NCBI GenBank assembly: GCA_016717265.1
Contig: JADKFX010000001.1
Span: 2,368,501 to 2,432,500 of the forward strand
Length of the DNA stretch: 64,000 nucleotides
Direction of reading: 5' to 3'
DNA from: Saprospiraceae bacterium
GTDB lineage: Bacteria > Bacteroidota > Bacteroidia > Chitinophagales > Saprospiraceae
Shown here piece by piece: positions 12,501-20,024 of this stretch; position 1 is the stretch's first letter; each line of letters begins with the position of its first letter. The notes below the pieces were generated by a model that ran no database searches, was not told the DNA's origin, and saw nothing but the letters and a program-made list of their open reading frames with translations. The translations under genes were made by a program, and so were the position numbers.

Positions 12501-12589
12501 ACTTGTACCGGCCAAATCTGTTGTGACTGAATTCCTGTTAATATTAAAATAGAAATTATACTGGATAAAATGAATTTCTGATTCATCAT
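3557..12589 (-). CDS. Giant exported beta-rich protein with central coiled coil (3010 aa)
   Basis: I do not recognise a named family. Residues 1-22 are a signal peptide. The N-terminal 300 residues look like Ig/fibronectin-type modules (for example PNKYYAWRVTAS). A very long beta-rich, asparagine- and lysine-rich region follows. Residues about 1600-1775 are a charged heptad-like coiled coil (SKKVNDSKAKFDAAVTEVKK). A second beta-rich region has a CPFC motif near residue 2250. An Ig-like Big_5/SbsA-type module sits near 2330-2455, followed by a 550-residue C-terminal domain. There is no obvious T9SS tail. It lies between a predicted outer-membrane barrel gene (32 bases upstream) and the fibronectin protein gene (4 bases downstream), which suggests an envelope assembly made of all three. 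Function is unknown. Confidence 0.85.
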   Translation of the reverse strand: MMNQKFILSSIISILILTGIQSQQIWPVQVTGSMTPPHSLDLKVYTTDRIEDLLFNVLLKDPLEEMLEVRPFLSIEQNGNIIYQTDMNFASVPIKLLQFEQYTLDGSVLSAYLSNDALTGKNSEGRGSVILPEGLLDICIQMYGVDRVVPVSNKFCITSNFRLNQAPQIIKPAFNEKIKMPAIQNMIFSWQPMHIGSGNNPGAVEYLFELVELPQGIMNANDVFESALKVYNTTTTATSLIYSQAEPVLEPNKYYAWRVTASSIMYPTSLLFQNDGKSEISVFVLYDGDSPATEMNPFDNPAPRGCSVYETSYGPIAKADNESIIVGVNQDVKLGFFKMKITEAIGDIQTGYSGKGIVYYPMLRSSLEVEFENIKVNKEGRVYKSERIQTLQSPDIYLDMKQINSSNVKDYFSVDYVDKFYSKIGAQSKVTDLPQDNIKLNALPLVLSNVKFPNDGVSVAGVYFTTTNAYVNLISRNTQGDIFVGTNIPATPYGLKSGAYLVPLHSSTNPSGGEKITESILLAGLQSAGSKIECDCNGYQDIKAKTGLIISPQIIHQVDHAGPISLTTEKPVNDIGTYIGKVSLSSAFAVYGLEGFKFIPKSGTLDLNPNAAGSGQTSPELNNPAWRGLIIDNVVLELPQKYNIVHPSKPILLEKGSLIIDDNDIQEGFFYQKDVLGFSKGRMGPWAYSIDSMLMNISKDRISNLSLRGQLMTPFFDDAFPYSAQFQESKKANTKLIASILQPELKMSMWHGQFTSKNDSRIEASLIDENGEVILSPRCSFNGSLNINFTDEEFRKSILNKNKSEIIEDLEKSLNLKSLDFNLNNLSIQGLTSDPFNSGKNKYKADALEEQNSTLNFGQQKDKLKDAVFLHEEINGQERVGLKLIVLKGQSKIELIVWSKKDKSQFEFEGIEIKNILLKCNCAALNVIPTSEEWDQIIEEFYKKHSGLENNFLSYSQEVRSGHQSLSESKSWYRIYDVLKIADIKANAIAWFPQSGENKIYIPFLGKNLNIENKDGAYQGVYRDKKFAQDKINWDESLFRFLNNEESQDLNLPIVITKAYWDSLGFKTTYPLPDNFKLVISKFKTSATDKLAAATMTMDLIGELDVEGSKKYIHFATLEDISVGPQKIDLADKTFYLLNDFSLNKNINYLSTKNKTSISKDPASSTTDSYARINCDKGLEFINIVGNYTVNTGTLTNANTKTAEAATFGFRVLENNITGNNDLLTSFTANLKPEYFDSKDKNWKPWQFTGLNAQHILFSAPQQLDAYLDFNENKSVFEKKPTPNLQNSFVRNEEEEDSFTGLIFKNLKFDIQILEVKKKADGNVETFRDSLVSFASFEQLTQSFKSEYSKINAVAKENKATLGTWDYVLDSIAFKFEDNELDENLLLLKGKIRVPIFKQAPSESSAEWLKKYSDSWIPYFLNVGYSTNPEVSGYLSEIEDKLFESYHIDNLGYKLENGSSLEIGSEGTGLMARALLNGRVVYTIPKLDATISTLAFENLKLNYSVENICKGEFLAGINSIDFGTWSPAPFSASQLKTLQEAGKNPSAKDNKYMKQLKGGFNKVANFDINLQEPKFTCNIANDRVLTLGLELNISRDASNFTAAQQAAADQNNSEESLDKDVKSTSENFDKANAAYKTQQEFIKKTNSERKELLKQKRQQEVIYKLSNSIPLSRMNADTRKTREEAKSKLDELSKKVNDSKAKFDAAVTEVKKKSSEMKSARKDLKDKKDNLDNVKSIRVAKEDKAKTNLKENLKYKAETAKAEFKNAKETKTFAITAGGSIDVVFNDKGFKKVDLNCLKLGGSFGPVAFEGGINLFREDTKNPSGIQQASTTKWGNGFLGMVKLKFQKLEFQTKFQTGVKTELTNSPGILEDYRYWFADLAAYNGAGFFTEPNTGIMLTGIGGGFFYNMAKTRPPSLTAPDSSKVPKQIDNNKCALDGLEPGKSLSGLSYEVKRNSMGGYLLVELSHVVQVVTGEIVTSLQVSNDSTGMHFDNFGLDVTALALFDSYENRKSAPLVIKSGITVSNDQKEGWAFDGNMKFKFVKEAGPIGLFSPEGASVGLSLNDDENKKWNTILFKLSKNEKYFLAGSWRIDSKSESLGPKSKMFPINASFKTPLINVMAGAYFQIGSKGTVDDLPSLSYLMGSSEFVDKIEKNNPLKKLKSNVSFATMGGLRLNAKFNSSFLIFSTDANGLLGANFRISEVSTTGNKCPDVGKIGFSNGYYAMGNGYADLKLNVKMDANVTLGFCPFCEHLSGSFEILNGQLQAGLNFGFPNPSFLQGEIKADYSLFGGFYKGSRIIPISVGGKICLDISPDPVVGLKIHNKIYPPDGAGKIAFLKKVEITNFLPDSERIKIDPNSMSANSSTQAKYDIYPSASGTDFWLKEKESKKPVKVKSVWSSDKKKLTLEILEELKSKTTYLVSQEYEWRKDNSNAQKVPGILTLDQEIGREKVVTEFTTGDHFDQVIEHELVESSIPARNQRYWNPGYGYPHIRLSANDRKAIEDAFPPNDEQIFVYYVDVVEYTQDGQELFHRVPTEFIPPNRDYVQYFEQLKDKYINNTTKYLSTGGVPPIDFKLLYGLPDDLVTFPEFNKIPFKPGSLCLFQLYRAIADKSKVLDLGRMGNFDRNKVDFSVYPRVQSPSNRLIYQFYFGVSQYKSLTDKLNDMDIKMGLSQNSIVNCNREIFLPENEISVIVDEGIESQELRVPNDIYWGFSGNKEGFDAKDIELINQYMNVTYKPSSINYMNWNAKLIVDNFPTIKSGLSKYYNPLNIDIWDTKQLFSTYYTHQNVEDFGLRPNKDGNYNLGLGHVSPEFDGEGSQYFKFLPNSKKQEISEISINEISNKKLNSKVITTTANKTDNRVFKYPEEVNDDFDFFLEDGISSTVYLQKRILDKILNSTVQNARISPFDNTLLVSSLPSGQEFTIKDYVKTPEKQINSIEYAWGLNTIDRITFCPIDLKLNINSDNQYGYQRYNYKERFYWEWNEKSEGTNIIIDINKFKPYFNSFDLESIKK

Positions 12590-12621
12590 TTTGTTCTTTT
12601 AAACTTTATGAAAGATAAAAT

Positions 12622-14433
12622 TTACTTCTTTGATTTTTTGGATTTCGGAGCGTAATTGAAGTTGTATTGAAGACCCAGATTTCCAGTGTTTTCGGTAAAC
12701 TTGACGCTATTATCTGCCTTGGTTGTCAATAGGCCCCAGGAACATTGGATATGCATTCCTTTAAATACCTGAAACCCTGAATTTAATTGCCCGATCAAAT
12801 TAGTTGATTTAGCTCCATTGGCATTTTTGTTTTGGAAATAATTTACGTTACTACCCAAGGATAACTTACCTGAAAAGAATTCCTTTTTGAATCCTCCCCC
12901 AAAACCGGTTCTATTTAAACTTACACCCTGAACCTCATTTTTATTATAATTTACGCGGAAAGTAAACGACCATTTACTTCCTGTTTTAAACAGATAAGAG
13001 GCATTTGCTAAAAATAACTTTGAACTGGTGGCGCTGACCGATTTTTCTATGTCGTCACTGACATCCTGCATATTCCCATTAAGAGAAACCACATGTTGAT
13101 GTCGACTTTTGAACGGCAAGGTATAACTTACATTAACTCCCAAGTCCTGCGTTACGATTGCAGCATTTAAAGAATCCAATTGCTGATTGAGGACATACGT
13201 AACAGTAGAAGAATTATTGCTGTAGTTTGTCTGCACATTTAGTTTTTCAGCAGACCAGGCAGTTTGGATGTCGTAAATTAATCGTGTAGTAGTAGTGGGT
13301 TTACTGCCATCGAGGTTGTTGGATTGTGTGCCGAATTTAAGAGACGTATTGAGTTTGTTTTGAAGCAATCCAAAATTTGTAAATGCCTGAATGTCCATGA
13401 TATCGCGGTTAAAAAAATAGGCTCCGAATGTTTCAAAATCGGAATCTATTCTGTTGAGTGAAATGCCGGCATTAAAGGTCTTGCCTTCATATCCAACAGA
13501 ACCTTCCAATGCATTGCCATAGTAGCTGGTGGTTTTCTTCTTCAATAAAAAATTCGTAATACTTTTGTCACTTGCATTGGCATCGAGCGTGTTAGGGGAT
13601 ACTCCGCTGTTGGTAAAATCGAATTTGACTCTAAATTTTTCAAAGAATAATTTTTGAAGTTGTATTCCGATTACCAGATTTGCTTCCGGACTTATTTGTT
13701 TTGAATAACTGGCAGGAATGTCTATAGATTGATCATCATCTTTTGCAGAGAATACAATTAAATCTGCAGAAGCTTTGTCGTCACCATATCCAATCTTCGT
13801 TCCCCATCCGATTCGCTGATAAACGGGGAGGTTGGGGGTAACCAATGATAAATTAATGGGTTCTGCTTTTGCAATCCTTCCATACATAGCACCAACTCTA
13901 AGTTTTCCGGGTTCCAGCATCATTCCAGCACCAAAAAAATTCAGGTTATTCATCGTGTACTTTGAAAAATTCATAGACCGGTGGCCCAGGTGCAACTTTG
14001 CCCATTTATAGTAGGGGCTGATTCCTATTCTAGCGAAACCATTCTTTCTGTTGTTGATGTTGTTTTTTAAAGATTCTTTCAGATCCGAAAAGCTGGGATA
14101 AGATTTGCTGCTATTTTTTGCAGTCAACACCATGGAAAATGGAAGATCGATCTGGTAGATTTTCACATTGACATTTGCATTGATAGTATAAAAGAAAGGA
14201 TCTTGTCGCAAAGGACCTCCAATCGCATCATAGGATCGCATGTTGATCGATAGTCCCCCTCCTAATTGGAATGGATCTCCAAATGAATAGAAGTCTTTAA
14301 AAAAACCACCTAAAGTCTTTTTCAATCCACCTTTATCTAACTGCTCAATGTTCTCTAATGAGTTTATTTGGCTGGATAATGAAAATACCAATATATAGCA
14401 ATTAAGCAGTATACAAATTACAAATTTTATCAT
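12622..14433 (-). CDS. Outer-membrane beta-barrel protein (603 aa), first gene of giant-protein operon
   Basis: A signal peptide (ICILLNCYILVFSLSSQ) precedes about 580 residues that alternate polar and hydrophobic residues. Many short amphipathic strands are visible, such as KLRVGAMYGRIA, FNAGISLNRIDS and WSFTFRVNYNKNE. The last strand, NLGLQYNFNY, ends in an aromatic residue and is followed by a lysine-rich tail. This is typical of Bacteroidota outer-membrane barrels. The glycine-rich segment QLGGGLSINMRSYDAIGG near the N-terminus may be a plug or the first strand. It is the first gene of a minus-strand run with the 3010-aa and 736-aa proteins, so an anchor or channel role for them is plausible but inferred. 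Confidence 0.75.
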   Translation of the reverse strand: MIKFVICILLNCYILVFSLSSQINSLENIEQLDKGGLKKTLGGFFKDFYSFGDPFQLGGGLSINMRSYDAIGGPLRQDPFFYTINANVNVKIYQIDLPFSMVLTAKNSSKSYPSFSDLKESLKNNINNRKNGFARIGISPYYKWAKLHLGHRSMNFSKYTMNNLNFFGAGMMLEPGKLRVGAMYGRIAKAEPINLSLVTPNLPVYQRIGWGTKIGYGDDKASADLIVFSAKDDDQSIDIPASYSKQISPEANLVIGIQLQKLFFEKFRVKFDFTNSGVSPNTLDANASDKSITNFLLKKKTTSYYGNALEGSVGYEGKTFNAGISLNRIDSDFETFGAYFFNRDIMDIQAFTNFGLLQNKLNTSLKFGTQSNNLDGSKPTTTTRLIYDIQTAWSAEKLNVQTNYSNNSSTVTYVLNQQLDSLNAAIVTQDLGVNVSYTLPFKSRHQHVVSLNGNMQDVSDDIEKSVSATSSKLFLANASYLFKTGSKWSFTFRVNYNKNEVQGVSLNRTGFGGGFKKEFFSGKLSLGSNVNYFQNKNANGAKSTNLIGQLNSGFQVFKGMHIQCSWGLLTTKADNSVKFTENTGNLGLQYNFNYAPKSKKSKK

Positions 14434-14782
14434 TACAAGAAATTTTAAATTGAAGCTGAGTTCCTTTTCAAAACCACCATCATTTTTACGAATCTTTTCA
14501 CAAGCTAAAATTATAAGTGGTTTAATAATTCGTATTTATAATACTTTCATATGTTCTGAATGACACATTATATGATCTGAATTTCTAGCAATTGATCAAA
14601 TTATATAAAAACCAGAATTGGTTCCTTGATAGGATAGAAGATAGCTTAATATAACCACTGAACCGCCAATTTCTTGTTGGTACTGTTATGCCTGCCTGTT
14701 TTTATTGAATCAACCATATTTGGTTGAAGTCTCCAAAAGTGCTATTATTTTTAGTTTATCTTAATGATTGATTACCACAAAT
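14434..14782. other. Intergenic region, no gene seen
   Basis: No convincing reading frame is present. The segment separates the giant-protein operon from the ABC-exporter locus. It should hold the promoter of the barrel gene, but I could not pick one with confidence. A GTTATGCC motif near 14684 resembles the core of the attC-like sites found elsewhere in the window. Confidence 0.5.
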
Positions 14783-14832
14783 GTGTCTGCGGAGCATTGA
14801 ATCGCCACTTTTGCCAAACCTGTCATTAGTGG
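14783..14832. repeat. attC-like site, conserved arm (copy 1)
   Basis: This contains GTGTCTGCGGAGCA and CGCCACTTTTGCCAAACC, then CATTAGTGG. Closely similar blocks occur at 36090-36152 and 52840-52895, and the CCACTTTTGCCAAA part also at about 40545 and 41300. The final CATTAGTGG corresponds to GTTAGCGG in the others and overlaps the TAA stop codon of the permease-peptidase gene. It therefore sits directly 3' of a gene, as an attC site would. Confidence 0.5.
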
Positions 14833-17800
14833 CTGGGATTATTTCGGTCAATAACTTTGTCAAAGTACATTAGTAGTTTTTCTTTGTCGGTTTTTTCAAA
14901 CATATCAGTAATTAAATAATGTAAACTGTCTGGTGTTGCTTTTTTCAAATAATCAAGCATTTCCAAAGATGTTGTATAGGGTGGTGGTTGGAATTTAACT
15001 TTATCCAAATATTCCCTCAATGTATTATTTAGTTTTTCTTCACCAATAAATTCACTTAATGTATAAAGGGCAATTGCACCTTTTCCATAAGAAATATGAG
15101 ACTGCTCAGGATTTACTAAATATAACGGTGGTTCTTGTTCTGTTTCCTTTGCCCTGCCCAATAAATATCGGTTACACTGTATCTGCAAAAACTTTAACGC
15201 ACTTTGTTTACCGTATTTTATTTCATAAGTCTTTGCAGTAATATATTCAGCTACACTCTCCGTTATCATTGTTGCTCCTAATACATCAGCTGGTATGACT
15301 TGGTTTCCCCACCATTGATGCGAAAGTTCGTGCGCTGCTACGTAAAATGAAAGGTCAATACCACCTTCTTTTATATCACATGTATCATTAATAAAACGCA
15401 TTTCGGAAATTTGAATACAGTTACCAGCAGTAGTAGCATATGAACCTTCCGACCTTGAAAATTCGATAATATGAACTTGTTTATGTTGATACGGCCCAAA
15501 ATAAAATGTATTATAGTCTAATGAAAATTTTAATCCATCCAGCATTTGCTGGATATTATAAATGTGTTTTGGGTGGTAATAAACCCGCAAATCAACTCCC
15601 TTATAGTTTTCTTTCAATACCGCAAATTCACCAGAGTTAAAGCCAAGAACAAACTTAATGGGTTTGTCCATTTTGTAATGAAAGTATCTTCTGCCATCTT
15701 CTAACCACTCCTTTATCAAATTGCCCGATGTAATAGCAATTTGCTTTGAGGTTGTACTCACAATTGCTTCGAAATTTATTAAATCAGCATCTATACTTTG
15801 ATAATGATTAGCAATATAGGTGCTATCGGTAGGCATCTTTTTTTCTGTGTTGGCAAAATATCCTAATCGGGGGAAAATATCACTTTTCAGGAAAGTTCCA
15901 TTTTTTAAGATGTTAGAATTTTGAGTTAAAAGCGTATTCTTTTGATTTTTAACTGTAAAGTTTAAGTTGATGCTGTCATTGGGTTTAATGCCTTTATCGA
16001 GTTTATAAATACAAAACTTAGAAATTGTATCTTCCTCAATTAACGTAGCTTTTGTATCAAACAAAAGTGTGGTTATTTCGTCATAACCCATTTTTATTAA
16101 AAGTGTATCAATGGTTTGAGCAGTTTTATTTATGAGTGTGTATTCTCCTTTTGCAATGAATGAATTAGTTTCAGGGAAAATATCTAATTTGACGAAGACA
16201 GTTGTAATTCTTGGTTGTTTAGTATGCTTGTATTTCTCATATTTCTTTTGGAATTGAGTTAAGAAAGTAGTCTCATTTTTTGCAGAGATAATTTTGTTAT
16301 CAGGATTATTTTCTTTTTCAAAAAGATATAAACCAAAGCATAGAAAACTTGTCATTAGTGCAATTGATATAAATGCCAACTTGCCGCTAAACCTTTTTTT
16401 AGCAATTTCTAGTCTTTCAATGACAGAATTTGTGAGTTCTCTTTGCCATACTATTAGGGTAATGCAAAACAAAAATAATCCGAAAATCAACCAATATGAT
16501 TTATATAAGAAGTAAGGAATTAGGGAATGTCCGTAGCCACTCATATCTGAATATTTGAGAAAAAAATCAGCACTAGGGCTTTCATTAAATCTAAAAACAA
16601 AATTTTCTATACCCAAAGATGGCAGTTGTGAAATCCCTAATGTACCCAAAATTAGCAGGAATAAGCTCAAATAAATATTGCTAAATATTGATTGAGCCAA
16701 CAAAGAAATGAAAGCCCAAATAATAAAACCAATCAGATGAATAGTAAATAAATCAAATAAATAATGCCCAATTTCAAAATGATAATAATTGCTATTTATT
16801 TGAATTACAATACCTGCGACCATTATCAACGAAAGTAGTAATAATTGCATTTTAACTAATGCTAAAAATTTTGAAAATAGGAACACCCAATTTGGAACAG
16901 ATGTAACTGAAATTAAATCAGAAATGCCAGATTGTTTTGCTCGATGAACTAAAATGCCTGCGTAAAGAAAGGTGAGGATTTGAATAAGAAAAGAAAAAAA
17001 GAAAACAGGGAAGCCTAAAATTACCCAAGTTACGGGTAGTGTTTTAGTGTCTGTTTGTGGGTTCATTTGCAATAAAATTGCTGCAATAAAGATTACACCT
17101 GCAATAACAAGACTTATAAAAGCACCATTTCTTATAATAAAAATAAAATCAGTTTGTGATAATTTCCACGAGGTTTTTATCTGCTGAAAAAACGAAAAAT
17201 CAAATTTCAGTTTAATTAAATCTATTTTGATAATGTTTCCAAAATTGTCTTTAGTTTCGCTTTCACTATTTTTAGTTTTTAAACTAATTAAAAATGGATT
17301 TTGGTTAAAAGAAAACCAGCGAAAGGTTGCTGTAAAAATAATGAATCCAATAAATATCCATAAAAGCCTATTTATAAAAATAATTGGCTGCAATGGTAAG
17401 GAAAGAGTATTTTGTTCTACTACTGCCCAATATCGTGTAAAATATTGTACTGCACTTTCGCCAAAAGGATCTATCAGCGAATTTGCCAAGCCTTCAGCGC
17501 CAACCAATCGAATGGCTATTTCTTTAAGAAGCCAAATCAAAACAATGGAAATAAAACCAGTGTAAATATTTCTACTAAGCAGCACGATTGAAAAAACGAC
17601 AATACTAAATAGCAATAAATTCGGAATTAAATACATGAAATACGTTTGCAGATAAGGTACTACATCAAAAGGAAGTAATTGTACAGGATTAACTGTCGTC
17701 AGTTTTGTTCCAATTATTAATCCTATTTCTACTGCAAAAGCAATTAAAGAAACGATCAAAAACGCACTTGTAAACTTGGCAAATAAATAATCGGTTTTAG

Positions 17801-18095
17801 AAAATGGATACGTATGTAATATGCCGTTAAAGTTGCTTTTGTAGTCTTTATAAATAGTGCTGCCAACAATTGCAGGTATTAGGAATAAAAGAAGTTTATT
17901 GAAAAAGTTGGTAAACCCATAAATGCTCATTGGCGAATTAGCCATATTTTCGGTAGCAGCGCTGCCTTCGCCAAATGCACCCGCAGCACCTGCCATACTC
18001 AGCATTGCCATTAAAAAGAAATTGGATAAATAAGTATAAAACGACCAATTTCTTAACCAATACTTTAACTCAAATTTGAAAATTGTAAAATACAT
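14826..18095 (-). CDS. ABC-2 type transporter permease fused to M1 family aminopeptidase
   Basis: The first roughly 570 residues hold two sets of transmembrane helices of the ABC-2 permease type (for example ILPVSLIAF-like helices near 110-250 and 320-560). The C-terminal half is an extracytoplasmic M1 (gluzincin) metallopeptidase. The zinc motif HELSHQWW lies at residues 922-929, with the third ligand in TESVAEY about 19 residues later. The M1 substrate motif GAMEN is not clearly conserved; a GNCIQ-type segment is found there. Membrane permease-M1 fusions beside an ABC ATPase are known in Bacteroidota, but their substrates are not established. The ATPase gene ends five bases before this start. 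An export or peptide-processing role is inferred. Confidence 0.88.
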   Translation of the reverse strand: MYFTIFKFELKYWLRNWSFYTYLSNFFLMAMLSMAGAAGAFGEGSAATENMANSPMSIYGFTNFFNKLLLFLIPAIVGSTIYKDYKSNFNGILHTYPFSKTDYLFAKFTSAFLIVSLIAFAVEIGLIIGTKLTTVNPVQLLPFDVVPYLQTYFMYLIPNLLLFSIVVFSIVLLSRNIYTGFISIVLIWLLKEIAIRLVGAEGLANSLIDPFGESAVQYFTRYWAVVEQNTLSLPLQPIIFINRLLWIFIGFIIFTATFRWFSFNQNPFLISLKTKNSESETKDNFGNIIKIDLIKLKFDFSFFQQIKTSWKLSQTDFIFIIRNGAFISLVIAGVIFIAAILLQMNPQTDTKTLPVTWVILGFPVFFFSFLIQILTFLYAGILVHRAKQSGISDLISVTSVPNWVFLFSKFLALVKMQLLLLSLIMVAGIVIQINSNYYHFEIGHYLFDLFTIHLIGFIIWAFISLLAQSIFSNIYLSLFLLILGTLGISQLPSLGIENFVFRFNESPSADFFLKYSDMSGYGHSLIPYFLYKSYWLIFGLFLFCITLIVWQRELTNSVIERLEIAKKRFSGKLAFISIALMTSFLCFGLYLFEKENNPDNKIISAKNETTFLTQFQKKYEKYKHTKQPRITTVFVKLDIFPETNSFIAKGEYTLINKTAQTIDTLLIKMGYDEITTLLFDTKATLIEEDTISKFCIYKLDKGIKPNDSINLNFTVKNQKNTLLTQNSNILKNGTFLKSDIFPRLGYFANTEKKMPTDSTYIANHYQSIDADLINFEAIVSTTSKQIAITSGNLIKEWLEDGRRYFHYKMDKPIKFVLGFNSGEFAVLKENYKGVDLRVYYHPKHIYNIQQMLDGLKFSLDYNTFYFGPYQHKQVHIIEFSRSEGSYATTAGNCIQISEMRFINDTCDIKEGGIDLSFYVAAHELSHQWWGNQVIPADVLGATMITESVAEYITAKTYEIKYGKQSALKFLQIQCNRYLLGRAKETEQEPPLYLVNPEQSHISYGKGAIALYTLSEFIGEEKLNNTLREYLDKVKFQPPPYTTSLEMLDYLKKATPDSLHYLITDMFEKTDKEKLLMYFDKVIDRNNPSH

Positions 18096-18100
18096 TTATT

Positions 18101-18982
18101 TTAGTTTTCAAGGTTGTTTTTCAATGCAATAAAATAAACATCCTCCAAATTGGGCGTTGCTGATGCAAAATTAGATAATGGTTGTTCATTAGCATAAACC
18201 CTTATATTTATTGAATTATCTTGGTTATATTTGGAAGAAAGCACCAAAAACCGTTGCTCCATTTCTTCAATTTTTTCTCTGCTTATATTACTTGTCCAGA
18301 TTGTATTTTCTATTTCCTTTGTTGCGTCCGATGGTTTAATTTTCTTTAATATTTTACCTCCATTCATAATTGCCATATCATTGCACAAATCTTTAATGTC
18401 ATCTACAATATGTGTTGAGAAAATGATAATATTTGAGCTGGCAATTTCTCGTAAAACATTTAAAAATCGGTTTCTTTCAGCAGGGTCTAAACCAGCCGTA
18501 GGTTCATCCACGATAATCAGTTTGGGATTGTTGAGTAACAGTTGAGCAATGCCAAATCGTTGTTTCATTCCACCCGAATATCCATCTACATTTTTTTTTC
18601 GCACATCATAGAGGTTTGTAATTTCCAATACTTGGTTTATCAATTCATTTCGTTCTTGTCTCGATGCAATGCCCTTAAGCGTTGCTAAATAATCCAACAA
18701 GTCCACTGCTGACATTTTGGGATATACACCAAACTCTTGTGGTAAGTACCCTAAAATTTTCCTTAATTCCATTGGATTTTTCAAAATATCTATGTCTTCA
18801 AAAAATACATTACCCGCGTCAGGGCTTTGTAAGGTTGCAAGTGTCCGCATTAATGATGACTTACCTGCTCCGTTGGGCCCAAGAAGTCCAAACATACCTT
18901 GATTTATTTCCAAAGTAAGATTGTCCAAAGCTTTTACACCATTAGGATAAGTTTTTGAAAGATTATTTATTTTTACAGTCAT
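18101..18982 (-). CDS. ABC transporter ATP-binding protein
   Basis: This is a 293-residue ABC ATPase. Walker A is GPNGAGKSS near residue 35. The Q-loop lies in LGYLPQEFG, the signature is YSGGMKQR, and Walker B is LIIVDEPTAGLDP. The switch histidine is in IIFSTHIVDD. The subfamily resembles ABC-2 exporters. Residues from about 215 on form the accessory C-terminal region typical of these ATPases. It is the partner of the downstream permease-aminopeptidase, with a five-base gap between them, so the two genes form an operon. The start is the only ATG before the conserved MTVKINNLSKTYPNG opening. Confidence 0.92.
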   Translation of the reverse strand: MTVKINNLSKTYPNGVKALDNLTLEINQGMFGLLGPNGAGKSSLMRTLATLQSPDAGNVFFEDIDILKNPMELRKILGYLPQEFGVYPKMSAVDLLDYLATLKGIASRQERNELINQVLEITNLYDVRKKNVDGYSGGMKQRFGIAQLLLNNPKLIIVDEPTAGLDPAERNRFLNVLREIASSNIIIFSTHIVDDIKDLCNDMAIMNGGKILKKIKPSDATKEIENTIWTSNISREKIEEMEQRFLVLSSKYNQDNSINIRVYANEQPLSNFASATPNLEDVYFIALKNNLEN

Positions 18983-19404
18983 TGTGATTATAGTTATTCG
19001 TAATTATCATTTGGCGAATTAAGGTCGATAAAGTTACAGTCGGTGGTTGTTTATGCTTGCCACTAAACTCTAAGGAAAGTTGACGGCTTACTTCGTCAGC
19101 TTTTCAAGTTGAACGAAACCGACAAGCTATGGTGCGAGCTATGCGGTAAGTCATTTATTCTACTTTCATTTATTGATCTCATATATATCAATATTTTGAG
19201 TCGTTCAACACAAATTTAGTAAATTTCTATGGTTAGAGGGAACTCTATTGCTTTTTCGACTTCGTTTCCAGAAGTTTATAATTGAATATGGTATTTTTCT
19301 GATTATGAACCGTAGGTGTGATATTGTACATGTAGTTTACATTGCCATTATTGGGTTAGTATGTTGTGTTGAGATGCGGTGGAGAGCTAGTATAAACCGG
19401 ATTA
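18983..19404. other. Intergenic region with a small hairpin
   Basis: No gene is seen. A TGACG / CGTCA inverted repeat with an eight-base loop lies near 19080-19102. The region separates the ABC operon from a plus-strand reverse-transcriptase relic, and its right part may be decayed group II intron RNA sequence. I cannot define its boundaries. Confidence 0.35.
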
Positions 19405-19678
19405 TGCAATGAACCGGATAAAGAGTTGACAAAACATGAACTTAGATTCGAAAGGTATGCCGATGACTTTAACATTTATGTAAAGACAAAAGAGAAAGCA
19501 CGGGAAGTTGGAAACACTAAGTACTTATTTTTGAAAGAAAAGTTATTTTTACCGATCAATCAAGATAAAAGTAGGTTAATAAAACCAGTTCAATTCACAA
19601 TTCTAGGATTCAAGTTTGTAACGACATACATCAAAGACGACTTGACATTAAATACGTCTTGGTGTTTTAGCTTGACAT
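19405..19678 (+). pseudogene. ltrA (fragment): Group II intron reverse transcriptase fragment (YADD)
   Basis: The frame reads DKELTKHELRFERYADDFNI and continues with NQDKSRLI and ILGFKF. This is the catalytic YADD block and the following palm/thumb part of group II intron maturases, where the family consensus is LDxELxxRGHxFxRYADDxNIYV. Only about 90 of the usual 400-600 residues remain, with no full-length frame on either side. It is therefore a relic. It is one of two traces of group II introns in the window; the other is the intron 3' end near 44.2 kb. Confidence 0.8.
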
Positions 19679-20024
19679 GAGTACCTGAATGATCCTGTGC
19701 TTTATTACGTTGGTAAAATATTTACCAGTCTTTTAAATGATTTTTTTGTCCATTTTGACATTTTTTTGTGTAAACCTATTTTAGGACAAGACAACCCACA
19801 TTGTGACTCAAAAAATTGACAAAATTTCCTGGATGATCTTCTCGGATCAGGAGATAGTGATCAAAAGAATCAGAAATCAAGCTTGATTTTTTAATGGATC
19901 CGCCGTCGTCAGTTCTTGTCTACTTTTGTGTTAAGAACTGATGAACAAATTTTTGCGAAGACTGAAGAGTTCAACATGATAAAGTTTCTGCTATTCAGAA
20001 AGCTTGACAAATTTAGGTTTTTTT
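19679..20024. other. Intergenic region, no gene seen
   Basis: This contains multiple stops in all frames. It lies between the reverse-transcriptase relic and the 3' end of the DUF1989 gene, and it may be more decayed mobile-element sequence. No family could be recognised. Confidence 0.4.
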
